Shown: positions 34,951 to 45,038, counted from the stretch's first letter. The stretch: DNA of 64,000 bases from Jeongeupia sp. HS-3 (GCF_015140455.1 NZ_AP024094.1:186001-250000); one strand, 5' to 3'. Made by a program: numbers and translations. Notes: generated by a model not told the origin, from the sequence alone.

Positions 34951-36402
34951 ATGTTCCGTATCCCCATGCGTATCCGCACACTTCCGCTGATCCTTGCCTT
35001 TGCGCTGACCGGTTGCGCCGTCGGCCCCGATTATCAGCGACCCGACTCCGCGGCGTCCGGCCCGGCCGCTGCCGCCGAGTTCCGCGAAGTGCCAGAAGGC
35101 TGGAAAGTCGCCACGCCGGCCGACCACGTGCCGCGTGGCGCCTGGTGGACGATCTACAATGATCCGCTGCTGAACGATCTTGCATCGCAGGTCGATGTGT
35201 CGAACCAGAACGTGATCGCCGCGGTCGCGCGTTACCGCCAGGCCAGGGCGAGCGCGCAGGAGGCGAGAGCGGCGTTCTTCCCGACGCTGGGCTTGAGTTA
35301 CTCGGGCGGGCGTAACGGTTCGGTCGACAAGAGCACGAATGCCGCGCAGGTGCAGAACAGCCAGAGCCTGTCGCTCGATGCGAGCTGGGAGCCGGACATC
35401 TGGGGCGGTATCCGCCGCAGCGTCGAATCATCGGATGCCGGCGCGCAGGCCAGCGCGGCCGATCTGGCCGCCGCGCGCCTGTCGGCGCAGGCCGAGCTGG
35501 TGCAGGACTATCTGCAGCTGCGGATCATCGACGCGCAGAAACGCCTCGCCGATGACACCGTCGCCGCGTACACGCGCTCGCTGACGCTGACGCAGAACAA
35601 GTACGCCGCCGGCATCGTCACCAAGGCCGACGTCGCGCAGGCGAAAAGCCAGCTCAAGAGCGCCGAAGCGCAGTCGATCGATCTCGAGTTGAGCCGCCGC
35701 CAGCTTGAACATGCAATCGCGATCCTCGTCGGCAAGGCGCCGGCGCAGTTCGCGCTCGCCGCCGATGCAGGCTGGCGGCCGTCGCTGCCGGTGACGCCGG
35801 CGGGGCTGCCGTCACAACTTCTGGAGCGCCGCCCCGACATCGCCAGTGCCGAGCGCGCGGTGACGTCGGCGAATGCGCAGATCGGCGTCGCCAAGGCGGC
35901 GTTCTTTCCGTCGCTGGTGCTGACCGCGACCGGCGGCTTGCAAACCGCCAGCCTCTCGGACTGGTTCAACGCGCCGGGCCGGGTCTGGGCGCTGGGTGCC
36001 GCAGTCGCCGAGACGATCTTCGACGGCGGCGCGCGCGAGGCGCGCAGCGATCAGGCCGTGGCCGCCTACGATGTCTCGGTCGCAACGTACCGGCAGACGG
36101 TGCTCGGCGGTTTGCAGGAGGTCGAGGACAACCTCGTGGCAATCGCCCTGCTCGGCAAGGAAACGCTGGCGCAGAACGAAGCCGTCGACGCCGCGCGCGA
36201 GGCCGAACGGCTGGCGTTGAACCAATACACGGCCGGCACGGTCGATTACCTCAACGTTGCCAGCGCGCAAGCCACGCGTTACAGCAGTGAAAAAACCGCG
36301 CTGCAGCTCGTCGGCCGGCAATTGTCCGCCAGCGTGCTGCTGGTCAAGGCGATCGGCGGCGGCTGGGATGGCGACGTTGCGCCGCAGATCGCCAACAAGT
36401 AA
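34951..36402 (+). CDS. Outer-membrane efflux lipoprotein (NodT/OprM family)
   Basis: Channel component that completes the MdtABC-type pump, 483 residues. Signal peptide with lipobox ALTGC (Cys at residue 22) followed by AVGPDYQRPD, the usual opening of NodT/OprM proteins. The mature protein has two repeats of the TolC fold: WWTIYNDPLLNDL (about 67) and LLERRPDIASAERAVTSANAQIGVAKAAFFP-type second repeat (LLERRPDIASAE, about 290). The GTVDYLNVASAQ segment is also conserved. E. coli mdtABC uses the distant tolC, so an encoded partner here is a difference. Confidence 0.92.
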   Translation: MFRIPMRIRTLPLILAFALTGCAVGPDYQRPDSAASGPAAAAEFREVPEGWKVATPADHVPRGAWWTIYNDPLLNDLASQVDVSNQNVIAAVARYRQARASAQEARAAFFPTLGLSYSGGRNGSVDKSTNAAQVQNSQSLSLDASWEPDIWGGIRRSVESSDAGAQASAADLAAARLSAQAELVQDYLQLRIIDAQKRLADDTVAAYTRSLTLTQNKYAAGIVTKADVAQAKSQLKSAEAQSIDLELSRRQLEHAIAILVGKAPAQFALAADAGWRPSLPVTPAGLPSQLLERRPDIASAERAVTSANAQIGVAKAAFFPSLVLTATGGLQTASLSDWFNAPGRVWALGAAVAETIFDGGAREARSDQAVAAYDVSVATYRQTVLGGLQEVEDNLVAIALLGKETLAQNEAVDAAREAERLALNQYTAGTVDYLNVASAQATRYSSEKTALQLVGRQLSASVLLVKAIGGGWDGDVAPQIANK

Positions 36403-36483
36403 TTACAAATAGCGCCTATGTTTTCATGCGGCCGGATTTAGACTGCGCCGGTCAATGAAGGCACAGGCCTGACCGGTTCCCGT

Positions 36484-37647
36484 ATGAAACTCAAGAAACG
36501 CCCGCTGCGCTGGCTGCTCGCCATCGCGCTACTCGTCCTTTTCGCCTGGCTGCTGCGCCACTTCGTGTTTCCGCCGGCGCCACCGCAATACCTGACCGCC
36601 ACGGTGGCGAAGATGGACCTCGAAGAGGCCGTACTCGCCAGCGGCACGCTCAAGCCGGTGAAGCAGGTCAGCGTCGGCGCGCAGGTCAACGGCCAGCTCA
36701 AGTCGCTCAAGGTGAAGCTCGGTGATCGGGTCAGCAAGGGGCAGTTGCTGGCCGAGATCGATCCGGTGCTGCAGCAGAACGACCTGAAGAAGGCCGAGGC
36801 GGGGCTGGCCAATGTCGAGGCGCAAAAGCGCGCCAAGGCGGCACAGCTCGTCCAGTACACGCTGGCGCTGAAACGCCAGCAGACGATGATCGCCGGCGAC
36901 GCCAGTTCGCGCGCCGATCTGGAAAGCGCGCAGGCGCAGCTGGATGCGACCCGTGCCGAACTGGCCGCGCTTGACGCGCAGATTCGCCAGTCCGGCGTCG
37001 AGGTCGATACCGCCAAGGCCAACCTTGGCTATACGCGTATCGCCGCGCCGATGGATGGCGAGGTCATTTCGGTCGTCACCCAGGAAGGCCAGACCGTGGT
37101 ATCGGCGCAGAGCGCACCCACCATCCTGATCCTGGCCAATGTCGACACCATGACGATCAAGGCGCAGGTTTCCGAGGCCGATGTGGTGCGGGTGAAGCCG
37201 GGGCAAGCGGTGTATTTCACCATTCTCGGCGCGCCGGACAAGCGTTTCGACGGCAAGCTGCGCGCGATCGAGCCGGCGCCCGAATCGATCACCGCCGACA
37301 GCACGTCGACGACCACCGCGGTCTATTACAACGGCCTCTTCGATGTGCCGAATCCCGAGCGCCTGCTGAAGACGTCGATGACGGCACAGGTTTCCATCGT
37401 GCTGGGGGTGGCCAAGCAGGTGCCGGCGGTGCCGGTGGCGGCGCTGGGCAAACGCGGCAAGGACGGCCGTTATGCGGTGCAGGTGCTCAAAGACGGCAAG
37501 CCGCAGCAGCGGCAGGTTCGTCTTGGCCTGAACGACAATATCAACGCGCAGGTGCTCGACGGCCTCAAGGACGGCGAAAAGGTGATCGTCGGCGATCCGA
37601 CGCAAGCGGCCGCCGATGCCGCCAAGCAAGATCAGGCAGAACGCTGA
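36484..37647 (+). CDS. macA: MacA-like adaptor of an ABC efflux pump
   Basis: Membrane fusion protein, 387 residues. N-terminal anchor helix (about residues 11-28), then the lipoyl-like barrel ([20 protein letters not shown]), a coiled-coil hairpin from about 95 to 160, and [22 protein letters not shown] closing the lipoyl domain. [20 protein letters not shown] is the typical MacA beta-barrel start. MacA stimulates the MacB ATPase and joins it to the outer-membrane channel. The macB start lies one base after its stop. It begins 81 bp after the RND outer-membrane factor, on the same strand; whether it has its own promoter is unclear. Confidence 0.92.
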   Translation: MKLKKRPLRWLLAIALLVLFAWLLRHFVFPPAPPQYLTATVAKMDLEEAVLASGTLKPVKQVSVGAQVNGQLKSLKVKLGDRVSKGQLLAEIDPVLQQNDLKKAEAGLANVEAQKRAKAAQLVQYTLALKRQQTMIAGDASSRADLESAQAQLDATRAELAALDAQIRQSGVEVDTAKANLGYTRIAAPMDGEVISVVTQEGQTVVSAQSAPTILILANVDTMTIKAQVSEADVVRVKPGQAVYFTILGAPDKRFDGKLRAIEPAPESITADSTSTTTAVYYNGLFDVPNPERLLKTSMTAQVSIVLGVAKQVPAVPVAALGKRGKDGRYAVQVLKDGKPQQRQVRLGLNDNINAQVLDGLKDGEKVIVGDPTQAAADAAKQDQAER

Positions 37648-37648
37648 A

Positions 37649-39607
37649 ATGGCCGAGCCGCTGCTGGTATTGAGCCAGCTTGAACGCCGCTTCCCGGCCG
37701 GTGACGACGAAGTCACCGTGCTCAAGGACATCAACCTGACGATAGCCGCCGGCGAGATGGTCGCCATCGTCGGTCAGTCGGGTTCGGGCAAGTCGACGCT
37801 GATGAATATCCTCGGCTGCCTCGACAAGCCGTCCTCCGGCAGCTACAAGATCGCCGGGCGCGAAACGCGCGAACTGGCCGGCGACGATCTGGCGACGCTG
37901 CGGCGCGAATACTTCGGCTTCATTTTCCAACGCTACCACCTGCTGCCGCATCTGAGCGCCGAAGAAAACGTCGAGATCCCGGCGGTCTACGCCAGCACCG
38001 ACAAGGCGCACCGGCGCGAACGGGCGAGGGCGCTGTTGACGCGGCTCGGCCTGGCCGACCGTACCCGCCACCGGCCGAGCCAGCTTTCGGGCGGCCAGCA
38101 GCAGCGCGTCAGTATCGCTCGCGCGCTGATGAACGGCGGCGACGTGATCCTCGCCGACGAACCGACCGGCGCGCTCGACAGCCACAGCGGCGCCGAGGTG
38201 ATGGCCATCCTGCGCGAGCTGCACCAGCGCGGTCATACGGTGATCATCGTCACCCACGATATGCAGGTGGCGAGCAATGCCGGGCGCATCATCGAGTTGC
38301 GCGACGGCGAGGTCATCGCCGACCGGCCGAATCCGCAGCCGAACGAGGCCGAACGGGTCAAGCTGGAAAAGCCGGCGCGTCACATGAGCCACAACCTGCT
38401 GCACGCGAACTGGGGCCGCTTCGGCGAGGCGTTCAAGATGGCGTGGATCGCGATGGCGTCGCACCGGATGCGCACCTTGCTGACCATGCTCGGCATCATC
38501 ATCGGCATCACCTCGGTGGTGTCGGTGGTCGCGCTCGGGCAGGGCGCGCGGCAGAAGGTGATCGACGACGTCAGTGCGATCGGCACCAATACCATCGATG
38601 TGTTTCCCGGCAAGGACTGGGGCGACGACAAGGCGGCGAGCATACGTACGCTGCTGCCCGGCGACGTGCGCGCGCTGGCGTCGCAGTTCTACGTCGACAG
38701 CGTCACGCCCGAGGTGGCGACCAGCCAGATGCTGCGGCTTGGCAATATCAAGGTCAACGCGCAGATCACCGGCGTCGGCGAGCAGTATTTTCGCGTTCGC
38801 GGACTGAAGATGGCGCAGGGCGCGCCGTTCCAGAGCGCCGATGTGAGCCGGCAGTCGCAGGTGGTGGTGATCGACGAAAACACCCGCAAGAAGCTGTTTC
38901 CGCACGGCGAGAATCCGATCGGCGAAGTGATCCTGCTCGGCAGCCTGCCCAGCCGCATCATCGCGGTGACCGAGAAAAAGGAAAGCCCGTTCGGTGGCGA
39001 ATCCAGCCTCAACGTCTGGGTGCCGTACACCACGGCGATGGGCCGGCTGATGGGGCAAAGGCATTTCGGCAGCATCACCGTGCGCATTCGCGACGGCATG
39101 CCGAACGATCTGGCCGAACAGAGCCTGACCAGGTTGTTGACGCTGCGCCACGGCAGCAAGGATTTCTTCACCTATTCCAGCGACAGCATCCTCAAGACGG
39201 TCGAAAAAACCACGGCGACGCTGACCCTGCTGGTGTCGGCGATCGCGGTGATTTCGCTGGTCGTCGGCGGGATCGGCGTGATGAACATCATGCTGGTGTC
39301 GGTGACCGAACGCACCCGCGAGATCGGCATCCGCATGGCCGTGGGCGCGCGCCAGGGCGACATCATGCAGCAGTTCCTGATCGAGGCCGTGCTGGTGTGC
39401 CTGATCGGCGGGCTGATCGGCGTGGCGCTGTCCTTCGGCTTTGGCATGCTGTTTTCGATGTTCGTATCGATGATGACGATGAAATTTTCCTGGGCCTCGA
39501 TTGCCGCCGCCTGCGTGTGCTCGACGCTGATCGGCGTCGCCTTCGGCTTCCTGCCGGCGCGCAATGCCGCACGCCTCGATCCGATCGAAGCCCTTGCCCG
39601 TGAATGA
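37649..39607 (+). CDS. macB: MacB-like ABC efflux ATPase/permease
   Basis: Fused ABC ATPase and permease of 652 residues that exports macrolides, peptides or siderophores in known examples. ATPase part (1-230): Walker [16 protein letters not shown] (about 45), signature [15 protein letters not shown] (about 147), Walker [14 protein letters not shown] (about 167). Then a linker, TM1 (about 275-295, [20 protein letters not shown]), a large periplasmic domain, and three C-terminal helices including [21 protein letters not shown]. The start MAEPLL is taken because it follows macA immediately. Confidence 0.95.
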   Translation: MAEPLLVLSQLERRFPAGDDEVTVLKDINLTIAAGEMVAIVGQSGSGKSTLMNILGCLDKPSSGSYKIAGRETRELAGDDLATLRREYFGFIFQRYHLLPHLSAEENVEIPAVYASTDKAHRRERARALLTRLGLADRTRHRPSQLSGGQQQRVSIARALMNGGDVILADEPTGALDSHSGAEVMAILRELHQRGHTVIIVTHDMQVASNAGRIIELRDGEVIADRPNPQPNEAERVKLEKPARHMSHNLLHANWGRFGEAFKMAWIAMASHRMRTLLTMLGIIIGITSVVSVVALGQGARQKVIDDVSAIGTNTIDVFPGKDWGDDKAASIRTLLPGDVRALASQFYVDSVTPEVATSQMLRLGNIKVNAQITGVGEQYFRVRGLKMAQGAPFQSADVSRQSQVVVIDENTRKKLFPHGENPIGEVILLGSLPSRIIAVTEKKESPFGGESSLNVWVPYTTAMGRLMGQRHFGSITVRIRDGMPNDLAEQSLTRLLTLRHGSKDFFTYSSDSILKTVEKTTATLTLLVSAIAVISLVVGGIGVMNIMLVSVTERTREIGIRMAVGARQGDIMQQFLIEAVLVCLIGGLIGVALSFGFGMLFSMFVSMMTMKFSWASIAAACVCSTLIGVAFGFLPARNAARLDPIEALARE

Positions 39608-39608
39608 G

Positions 39609-41009
39609 ATGACCGCCTCCATGACCTCTTCCCTGCGTCCAATGCTGCTGGCACTGCTGGCTGCGAGCGCGCTGTCCGGCTGCGGCAGCCTGCTCCAGAC
39701 CGATTACCAGCGTCCCGTCGCCGATATCCCCGCCGCATGGCAGGGCCAGGGCGGCAGCACCGTGGCGACCGGCGAGCGCTGGTGGCGCTCGTTCGGCGAT
39801 CCGCAGCTCGATGCGCTGATCGAGCGCGCGCTGGCGACGAACAACGACCTCGCCGCTGCGGCGATCAAGGTCAGGCGCGCGCGGCTGCAGGCCGGGCTGA
39901 CCGATACCAATCTGACGCCGAGCGTGGGGCTGGGCGGCAATGCCAGCGCACAAAAGGACCTCAAGCGCGGTGGGCCGTCGGTGCGCAGTTACAACGCCAC
40001 CGCCTCGCTCAGTTACGAGCTGGATCTGTGGGGGCGGCTGGCGCGGCTGCGCGATGCCGCCGACTGGGAAGCCGAGGCGACCGAGCTCGACCGGCAGAGC
40101 GCGGCGCTGAGTCTGGTCGGCACCACCGCGCAGCTGTACTGGCAGATCGCGTATCTGAACCAGCGCATCGCCAGTGCCGGCGCCAATCTGGCCGACACGC
40201 AGCGCACGCTGGCGATCGTCACGGTGCAGCATCGCGCCGGCGCGGTCGGCGGGCTTGATGAAGTCCAGGCGGCACAGAGCGTCGCCACCCAGCAAGCCAG
40301 CCTGACGGGCTTGCTGCAGCAGCGCGAAGAAGCGCGCAATGCGCTGGCCATCCTGTTCGACCGGTCGCCGCAGCACCGGGAAACCGAACTGCCGCGCCTG
40401 CCCGATACCGCCTTGCCACCGATCGCCGCCGGACTGCCTGCCGAGCTGCTGGCGCGCCGGCCCGATCTGGCCGCGGCCGAATGGCGCTTGAAGGAGAGCC
40501 TCGCCAATGTCGACGCGACCCGGGCTAGCTTTTATCCGACGCTGTCGCTGACCGGCAGCATCGGCAGCGCCAGCACCGGTCTGGCGAACGTGCTGAGCAA
40601 TCCGGCCGCGACGCTCGGTGCCGGGCTGTTGCTGCCTTTCGTGCAGTGGAATACCACGCAGCTGACGATCAAGGTATCGAAGACCGAGTACGAGGAGGCG
40701 GTGGTCAACTTCCGCCAGACCTTGTACAAGGCCTTCGCCGATGTCGAGAACACGCTGTCGGCCGGGACGCAGTTCGGCGCCGAGGGCGAGGCGCTGCAGC
40801 GCGCCTACGATCTGTCGCGCCGCGCCGAAACGATCGCCGGGGTGCGCTACCGTGCCGGCCAGACCGGCGTGAAGGACTGGCTCGACCAGCAGCAGGCACG
40901 CCGCAACGCCGAGGATGCGCTGGCGCAGAACCGGCTCAACCGGCTGGACAACCGGATGAAGCTCTATCAGGCGCTGGGCGGCGATGCCGCGCTGCGCGCG
41001 CCGGGCTGA
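39609..41009 (+). CDS. Outer-membrane efflux lipoprotein of the MacAB operon (NodT family)
   Basis: Third component of the MacAB-type system, 466 residues. Signal peptide with lipobox ALSGC (Cys at residue 25). TolC-fold repeats: WWRSFGDPQLDALIERALATN (about 58) and LLARRPDLAAAEWRLKESLANV-type second repeat (LLARRPDLAAAEWRL, about 280). The C-terminal GVRYRAGQTGVKDWLDQQQA is also typical. It starts one base after the macB stop. Together with the RND operon, the island has two complete pumps each with its own outer channel. Convergent with the oxidoreductase gene. Confidence 0.92.
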   Translation: MTASMTSSLRPMLLALLAASALSGCGSLLQTDYQRPVADIPAAWQGQGGSTVATGERWWRSFGDPQLDALIERALATNNDLAAAAIKVRRARLQAGLTDTNLTPSVGLGGNASAQKDLKRGGPSVRSYNATASLSYELDLWGRLARLRDAADWEAEATELDRQSAALSLVGTTAQLYWQIAYLNQRIASAGANLADTQRTLAIVTVQHRAGAVGGLDEVQAAQSVATQQASLTGLLQQREEARNALAILFDRSPQHRETELPRLPDTALPPIAAGLPAELLARRPDLAAAEWRLKESLANVDATRASFYPTLSLTGSIGSASTGLANVLSNPAATLGAGLLLPFVQWNTTQLTIKVSKTEYEEAVVNFRQTLYKAFADVENTLSAGTQFGAEGEALQRAYDLSRRAETIAGVRYRAGQTGVKDWLDQQQARRNAEDALAQNRLNRLDNRMKLYQALGGDAALRAPG

Positions 41010-41023
41010 ACCACCCGCCGGGC

Positions 41024-42034
41024 TTAATTGTCGAGCCGCAACACCACCTTGCCGAATGCGCCACGGCTGACGTGGGCCAGCGCCGCCGGCAGGTCCTCGA
41101 TGCCGTATTCGGCGTCTATCACCGGCCTGATGCCGTTCAGGTCGATGGCGCGAACCAGGTCTTCAAGCGCGCGGCGGTGGCCGACGCCGATGCCCTGGAT
41201 CGTCAGCCGCCGCTGCAGGAAGGGCACGATAGACGCGCTGAACTGCGGCCCGCCGAGCAGCCCGATCACCGAGGCCCGGCCGCCTTGCGCCAGCGTGTCG
41301 ATCGCTTCGCCCAGATCGCTGCCGCCGAGCGCGATCAGCTGGTCGACGCCACGGCCGCCGGTGAGTTCGAGCACGCGCTGCACCCAGCCTTCGGTACGCA
41401 GCACGCCGTGCTGGATGCCAAGCGCCCCGGCTTTTTCGAGCTTGGCTTCGCTGCTCGAGGTGATGATGACCTCGGCACCGTGCGCCAGCGCGATCTGCGC
41501 GCCGAACAGCGCGACGCCGCCGGTGCCCTGCACCAGCACGGTCTGGCCGGCGCGCAGGCCGCCTTCCTCGATCAGCCCGAACCACGCCGTCAGCGCCGCG
41601 CAGGTCAGCGTGCTGGCCTCGATGTCCGACAGCGTGTGCGGCGCGGCGACGAGCAGCGCCTGCGGCAGCACGATGTACTGCGCCAGCACGCCCGGTGCCG
41701 GCCCGCCAAGGGCCGGGCCGTTGACGTCGGGTGCCTTGCCGTCGAACCAGTGAGTCCAGAAGGCGCTGATGACGCGTGATCCGGGCTGCACGCGGGTCAC
41801 GCCGTCGCCGGTGGCGACCACGGTGCCGGCCATGTCCGAGCCCGGCACCTGCGGGAACGATAGCGGATAACCCATGCCGGTTTCGATCACCATCTTGTCG
41901 CGATAGTTGAGCGATACCGCCGCCACCCTGACCAGCACCTCGCCCGGCCCCGGCTGCGGAATGTCCGCCTCGACCAGCGCCAGGCGATCCACGCCCAGAC
42001 CATTCATCTGCCATTGCTTCATCGTCTTGCTCAT
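41024..42034 (-). CDS. MDR-superfamily NAD(P)-dependent alcohol dehydrogenase/quinone reductase
   Basis: Medium-chain dehydrogenase/reductase of 336 residues. The catalytic domain start has LVRVAAVSLNYRDKMVIETG and PGSDMAGTVVATGDGV; the Rossmann domain starts at VLVQGTGGVALFGAQIALAHGAEVIITSSSEAK-type sequence (VLVQGTGGVALFG, about residue 165). The structural zinc cysteines of classical alcohol dehydrogenases are absent, so it is closer to quinone oxidoreductase-like members. A good AGGAGA Shine-Dalgarno precedes the ATG. It is divergent from a LysR regulator with an operator between them, so that regulator probably controls it. Substrate unknown. Confidence 0.88.
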   Translation of the reverse strand: MSKTMKQWQMNGLGVDRLALVEADIPQPGPGEVLVRVAAVSLNYRDKMVIETGMGYPLSFPQVPGSDMAGTVVATGDGVTRVQPGSRVISAFWTHWFDGKAPDVNGPALGGPAPGVLAQYIVLPQALLVAAPHTLSDIEASTLTCAALTAWFGLIEEGGLRAGQTVLVQGTGGVALFGAQIALAHGAEVIITSSSEAKLEKAGALGIQHGVLRTEGWVQRVLELTGGRGVDQLIALGGSDLGEAIDTLAQGGRASVIGLLGGPQFSASIVPFLQRRLTIQGIGVGHRRALEDLVRAIDLNGIRPVIDAEYGIEDLPAALAHVSRGAFGKVVLRLDN

Positions 42035-42060
42035 GTCGTTTCTCCTGCGCCATCGTTGGC

Positions 42061-42087
42061 GATGAATTCATCATATTGGAGATGAAT
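42061..42087. promoter_or_regulatory. Palindromic operator in the oxidoreductase/LysR divergent gap
   Basis: GATGAATTCATC (42061-42072) is a perfect 12-bp palindrome. The second half also forms ATTCATC-N8-GATGAAT (42066-42087) with the next copy, so three half-sites of the same sequence are present. LysR regulators usually bind an interrupted palindrome containing T-N11-A between divergent genes, which fits this position, 26 bp upstream of the oxidoreductase start. Confidence 0.6.
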
Positions 42088-42159
42088 AATCGGCAGTTGC
42101 GGCATATATTCGTTTTAGTGACGACACATTGGAGTCAATGAAGTGGGGTATCGGTAATC

Positions 42160-43098
42160 ATGGCGAATCTGGACAGGCTGGGCGGGATGGCCGCCTTTGT
42201 GGGCGCGGTCGAGGCGGGCAGCTTCAGCGCCGCGGCAGTGCGGATGAATCTGTCGCGCTCGGCGGTCGGCAAAAGCATCGCCCGGCTGGAAGAGCGCATC
42301 GGCGTGCGCCTGTTTCACCGCACCACGCGCAGCCAGAGCCTGACCGACGACGGCCAGCTCTTCTACGAGCGCTGCCTCGCCGCGCTGGCCGAACTCGAAG
42401 CGGCCGAAGACGAGCTGGAACGGGGCAGGCGCGAGCCGGCCGGGCGGCTGCGGATCAGCGTGCCGTCGCTGTTCGGCCGCCGCTGCGTCGCGCCGGTGCT
42501 GCTGGAAATGGCGCAACGCTATCCGAAGCTGGAACTGGAAATGGCGTTCAGCGACCGGGTCAGCGATCTGGTCGAGGAGGGCATCGATCTGGCCGTGCGC
42601 AGTGGCGAGCTGCCCGATCGCGCCGGTTTGCAGGGCCGCCGGCTGGGGGCGCAGCACGTGATCGTGTGCGCCGCGCCGGCGTATCTGGCGGCCCACGGCA
42701 CACCGCAGACGCTGGCCGATCTGGCCGGGCACGACGGCATCGTCTACGGCCGGGATATCCGCAGCGCCCAATGGCGCTTTGTCGGCGCGGACGGGCGCGA
42801 GCTGGTCGGGCCGATCCGCCCGAGGCTGCGCTTCGACGATATCGAAGCCATGGCGCTGGCCGCCATGGCCGGGCTGGGGCTGACACGGCTGCCGCACTGG
42901 CTCGCCAACGAATACCTCGCCGCCGGCACGCTGGTGCGGGTCTTGGCCGATACGGTGGCTACGCCGTTTCCGATTCACGTGGTCTGGCCGCAAACCCGCT
43001 ATCTGCCGTACAAGGTCAGGCTGGTGATCGACGAGCTGGTCGAGCGGATTCCGCCCTTGCTGACCGAGCCGCCGGTGTCAGGGCGTCAGACGCCGTAA
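42160..43098 (+). CDS. LysR-family transcriptional regulator
   Basis: 312 residues. The N-terminal winged helix-turn-helix is AFVGAVEAGSFSAAAVRMNLSRSAVGKSIARLEERIGVRLF-type (motif AGSFSAAAVRMNLSRSAVGK, about residues 18-37), followed by LFHRTTRSQSLTDDG. The effector domain starts at about residue 90 (GRLRISVPSLFGRRCVAPVL). Likely regulates the divergent MDR oxidoreductase (established habit of the family). Its last 13 bases overlap the end of the convergent hydrolase gene. Confidence 0.93.
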   Translation: MANLDRLGGMAAFVGAVEAGSFSAAAVRMNLSRSAVGKSIARLEERIGVRLFHRTTRSQSLTDDGQLFYERCLAALAELEAAEDELERGRREPAGRLRISVPSLFGRRCVAPVLLEMAQRYPKLELEMAFSDRVSDLVEEGIDLAVRSGELPDRAGLQGRRLGAQHVIVCAAPAYLAAHGTPQTLADLAGHDGIVYGRDIRSAQWRFVGADGRELVGPIRPRLRFDDIEAMALAAMAGLGLTRLPHWLANEYLAAGTLVRVLADTVATPFPIHVVWPQTRYLPYKVRLVIDELVERIPPLLTEPPVSGRQTP

Positions 43099-44267
43099 AC
43101 CGCATCGCGGATATCGGTGGCAAAACGCCCGGCCGTGCCCTCGACCGCGGTATTGGTCAGCGCGATCACGCTCAGGCGCTCGAGCGGATCGACGAACCAG
43201 CTGTGCCCGTAAGCGCCGCCCCATTGCCAGGTGCCCGGCGATTGCGGGCTGGCCGCCGCAGCCGGATCGAGCAAGACCGCGCCGCCATAGCCAAACCCCC
43301 AGCCGGGGCCGCGTACATCGATCAGGAGATCGCCGGTTTGATTGCTGCGCAAGGCTTGCGACATCGGCGGCGAAATCACGCCGTTGTCGTTGCGGATGCT
43401 TTCGAGGAAACGCAGGAAATCGGTTGCGCCGCCGACCATGCCGCCACCACCGGACGGGAACGATGCCGGATCGAAGACCCGGCCCGGTGCAAAGGCAATC
43501 CCGGCCAGCGCGGGGTCGATGAAAGGCACGATGGTGTGCTCGCCCATGCGTACCGGCGGTGATCCCGCAGGAGTGGCGTCGGCATACGCCGTGGCAAGGC
43601 GCGACCGATCGCGCACGCTAAACGCGGTGTCGTGCATCGCCAGCGGCCCGGTCACCAGCGCGGCAATCGCGTCGGGCAGGGTCTGCCCGGTCACGCGGGC
43701 GATGAGCGCACCCAGTACGTCGGTGCCGATCGAATAGCGCCAAGCGGTTCCGGGGGCGAAGAACAGCGGTACGCTGGCGATTCTTTGCAGCTGTTCGGCC
43801 ATGCCCCAACCCGGCGCATCCAGCCCGTCCGAGATGCCGGCGCGGTGGTAAGGCCCGTCTGCCGGCTCGAAAAAGCCATAACTGAAGCCCGCGGTGTGGG
43901 TGAGCAGGTGATGGGCGGTGATCGTTGCGGTCTGGCCGTTGGGCAGGCGCGGGGTGAATTCGGGCATCAGTTCGGCCAGCGGGATGTGCAGCGACAGGCG
44001 GCCCTGCTCGACCAGCGCCAGCGCCGCGGTCGAGACGATGGACTTGGTCAGCGATGCCAGCCGGAACAAGCTGTCATCACGCATCGCCACGCGATGTTCA
44101 CGATCGGCCCAGCCGGCGGCGCGGTGATAGACCGGCTCGCCATCGCGGGCAACGAGCACGACGGCGCCGACGATGCGGGCCTCGTTTAGTGCACTGTCGA
44201 TGGCGGCATCGAGCCGGGTGGTGATGTCGGAGGATGTGTGCGGCGCGGCGACGGCGGTATTCATCAA
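43086..44267 (-). CDS. Serine hydrolase of the beta-lactamase (class C/EstB-like) family
   Basis: 393 residues of the beta-lactamase/transpeptidase-like fold. The active-site S-x-x-K is in FRLASLTKSIVSTAALALVE (about residue 71), and the Y-x-(N/S)-like motif is WRYSIGTDVLGALIARVTG (about 180). A C-terminal HSWFVDPLERLSVIALTN strand replaces the KTG motif (about 360). There is no signal peptide, so it is probably a cytoplasmic esterase or peptidase and not an antibiotic resistance enzyme. It is divergent from a TetR regulator, with palindromes between them. Confidence 0.85.
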   Translation of the reverse strand: MMNTAVAAPHTSSDITTRLDAAIDSALNEARIVGAVVLVARDGEPVYHRAAGWADREHRVAMRDDSLFRLASLTKSIVSTAALALVEQGRLSLHIPLAELMPEFTPRLPNGQTATITAHHLLTHTAGFSYGFFEPADGPYHRAGISDGLDAPGWGMAEQLQRIASVPLFFAPGTAWRYSIGTDVLGALIARVTGQTLPDAIAALVTGPLAMHDTAFSVRDRSRLATAYADATPAGSPPVRMGEHTIVPFIDPALAGIAFAPGRVFDPASFPSGGGGMVGGATDFLRFLESIRNDNGVISPPMSQALRSNQTGDLLIDVRGPGWGFGYGGAVLLDPAAAASPQSPGTWQWGGAYGHSWFVDPLERLSVIALTNTAVEGTAGRFATDIRDAVYGV

Positions 44268-44287
44268 GGAGTCCCGGTTCTATTTAA

Positions 44288-44351
44288 ATAGTGACCGTTC
44301 TATAATTCGACCATGACATAGCCGATGTCAAGATTTTTGAGTGATCACTAT
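44288..44351. promoter_or_regulatory. TetR operator region between hydrolase and regulator
   Basis: AGTGATCACT (44340-44349) is a perfect palindrome ending seven bases before the TetR ATG. ATAGTGA (44288-44294) near the hydrolase start matches the inverse of TCACTAT (44345-44351), so both genes have the same half-site at their 5' end. Such sites are typical for autoregulated TetR pairs. AT content is much higher here than around it. Confidence 0.5.
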
Positions 44352-44355
44352 ATAA

Positions 44356-44976
44356 ATGATGCAAGCCGACGCACCCGTTCCACCCCGGCCACGCGGCCGA
44401 CCGCGCAACTTCGACCGCGCGCAGGCGCTCGATCTGGCATTGCAGCTTTTCTGGCACCAGGGCTATGAAGGCACGTCGATTGCCGATCTGACCGCTGCCA
44501 TCGGCATCCCGCCGGCGAGCCTGTACGCCGCCTTCCACTCGAAGGAGGCCTTGTACCGGGAGGTCCTTGCGCTTTACGCCGAACGGGAGGGCGCGAGCAC
44601 CCGCCGCGCGCTGGATGAGGCGCCGAGTGCGTATTTGTCGATGCGATGCGTGCTTGTCGAGGCCGCGCAGCGCTTCGTTTCCGCTACGCCCGGTTGTTTG
44701 ATCACCACCGCAGTGCTTGGCTGTGCGCCAGAGAACCGTGGCGCCGCCGCCGCCGCCACGACGATGCGCAATGCGGTGCTGGTGCTGTTCCAGCAGCGTT
44801 TTGACCGTGCCGTGCATACCGGTGAACTGCCGCCGGATACCGAGACCGCGGCACTGGCACGTTGCTACGGCGCCGTGCTTCAAGGGATGTCGATACAGGC
44901 GTGTGACGGCGCCAGCGTCGCCGAACTGACCGCGCTTGCCGATGCGGCGCTCACCTTGTTCCCCGGGCGACGCTGA
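44356..44976 (+). CDS. TetR-family transcriptional regulator
   Basis: 206 residues. The N-terminal HTH includes GRPRNFDRAQALDLALQLFW and GYEGTSIADLTAAIGIPPASLYAAFHSKEALY-type sequence (TSIADLTAAIGIPPASLYAA, about residues 41-60). The C-terminal ligand domain resembles the TetR_C_16/AcrR-type (CLITTAVLGCAP, about 115). Starts at ATG 44356 or 44359; no Shine-Dalgarno is visible before either. Probably represses itself and the divergent hydrolase. Confidence 0.9.
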   Translation: MMQADAPVPPRPRGRPRNFDRAQALDLALQLFWHQGYEGTSIADLTAAIGIPPASLYAAFHSKEALYREVLALYAEREGASTRRALDEAPSAYLSMRCVLVEAAQRFVSATPGCLITTAVLGCAPENRGAAAAATTMRNAVLVLFQQRFDRAVHTGELPPDTETAALARCYGAVLQGMSIQACDGASVAELTALADAALTLFPGRR

Positions 44977-45000
44977 CCGCTGATCAGCAATCGTGGTGAT

Positions 45001-45038
45001 GGGGCCGGCCATTTTTCCAATCCGGCCTCTTTCTTTTT
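45001..45038 (+). terminator. Terminator after the TetR gene
   Basis: GGGGCCGG (45001-45008) pairs with CCGGCCTC (45022-45029), seven of eight positions, followed by TTTCTTTTT. The loop is 13 bases. Intrinsic terminator 25 bp after the TetR stop codon. Confidence 0.7.

Noticed and set aside
43086..44267. Hydrolase as an antibiotic-resistance beta-lactamase
   Set aside because: There is no signal peptide, the KTG motif is absent, and the sequence fits EstB-type esterases better.
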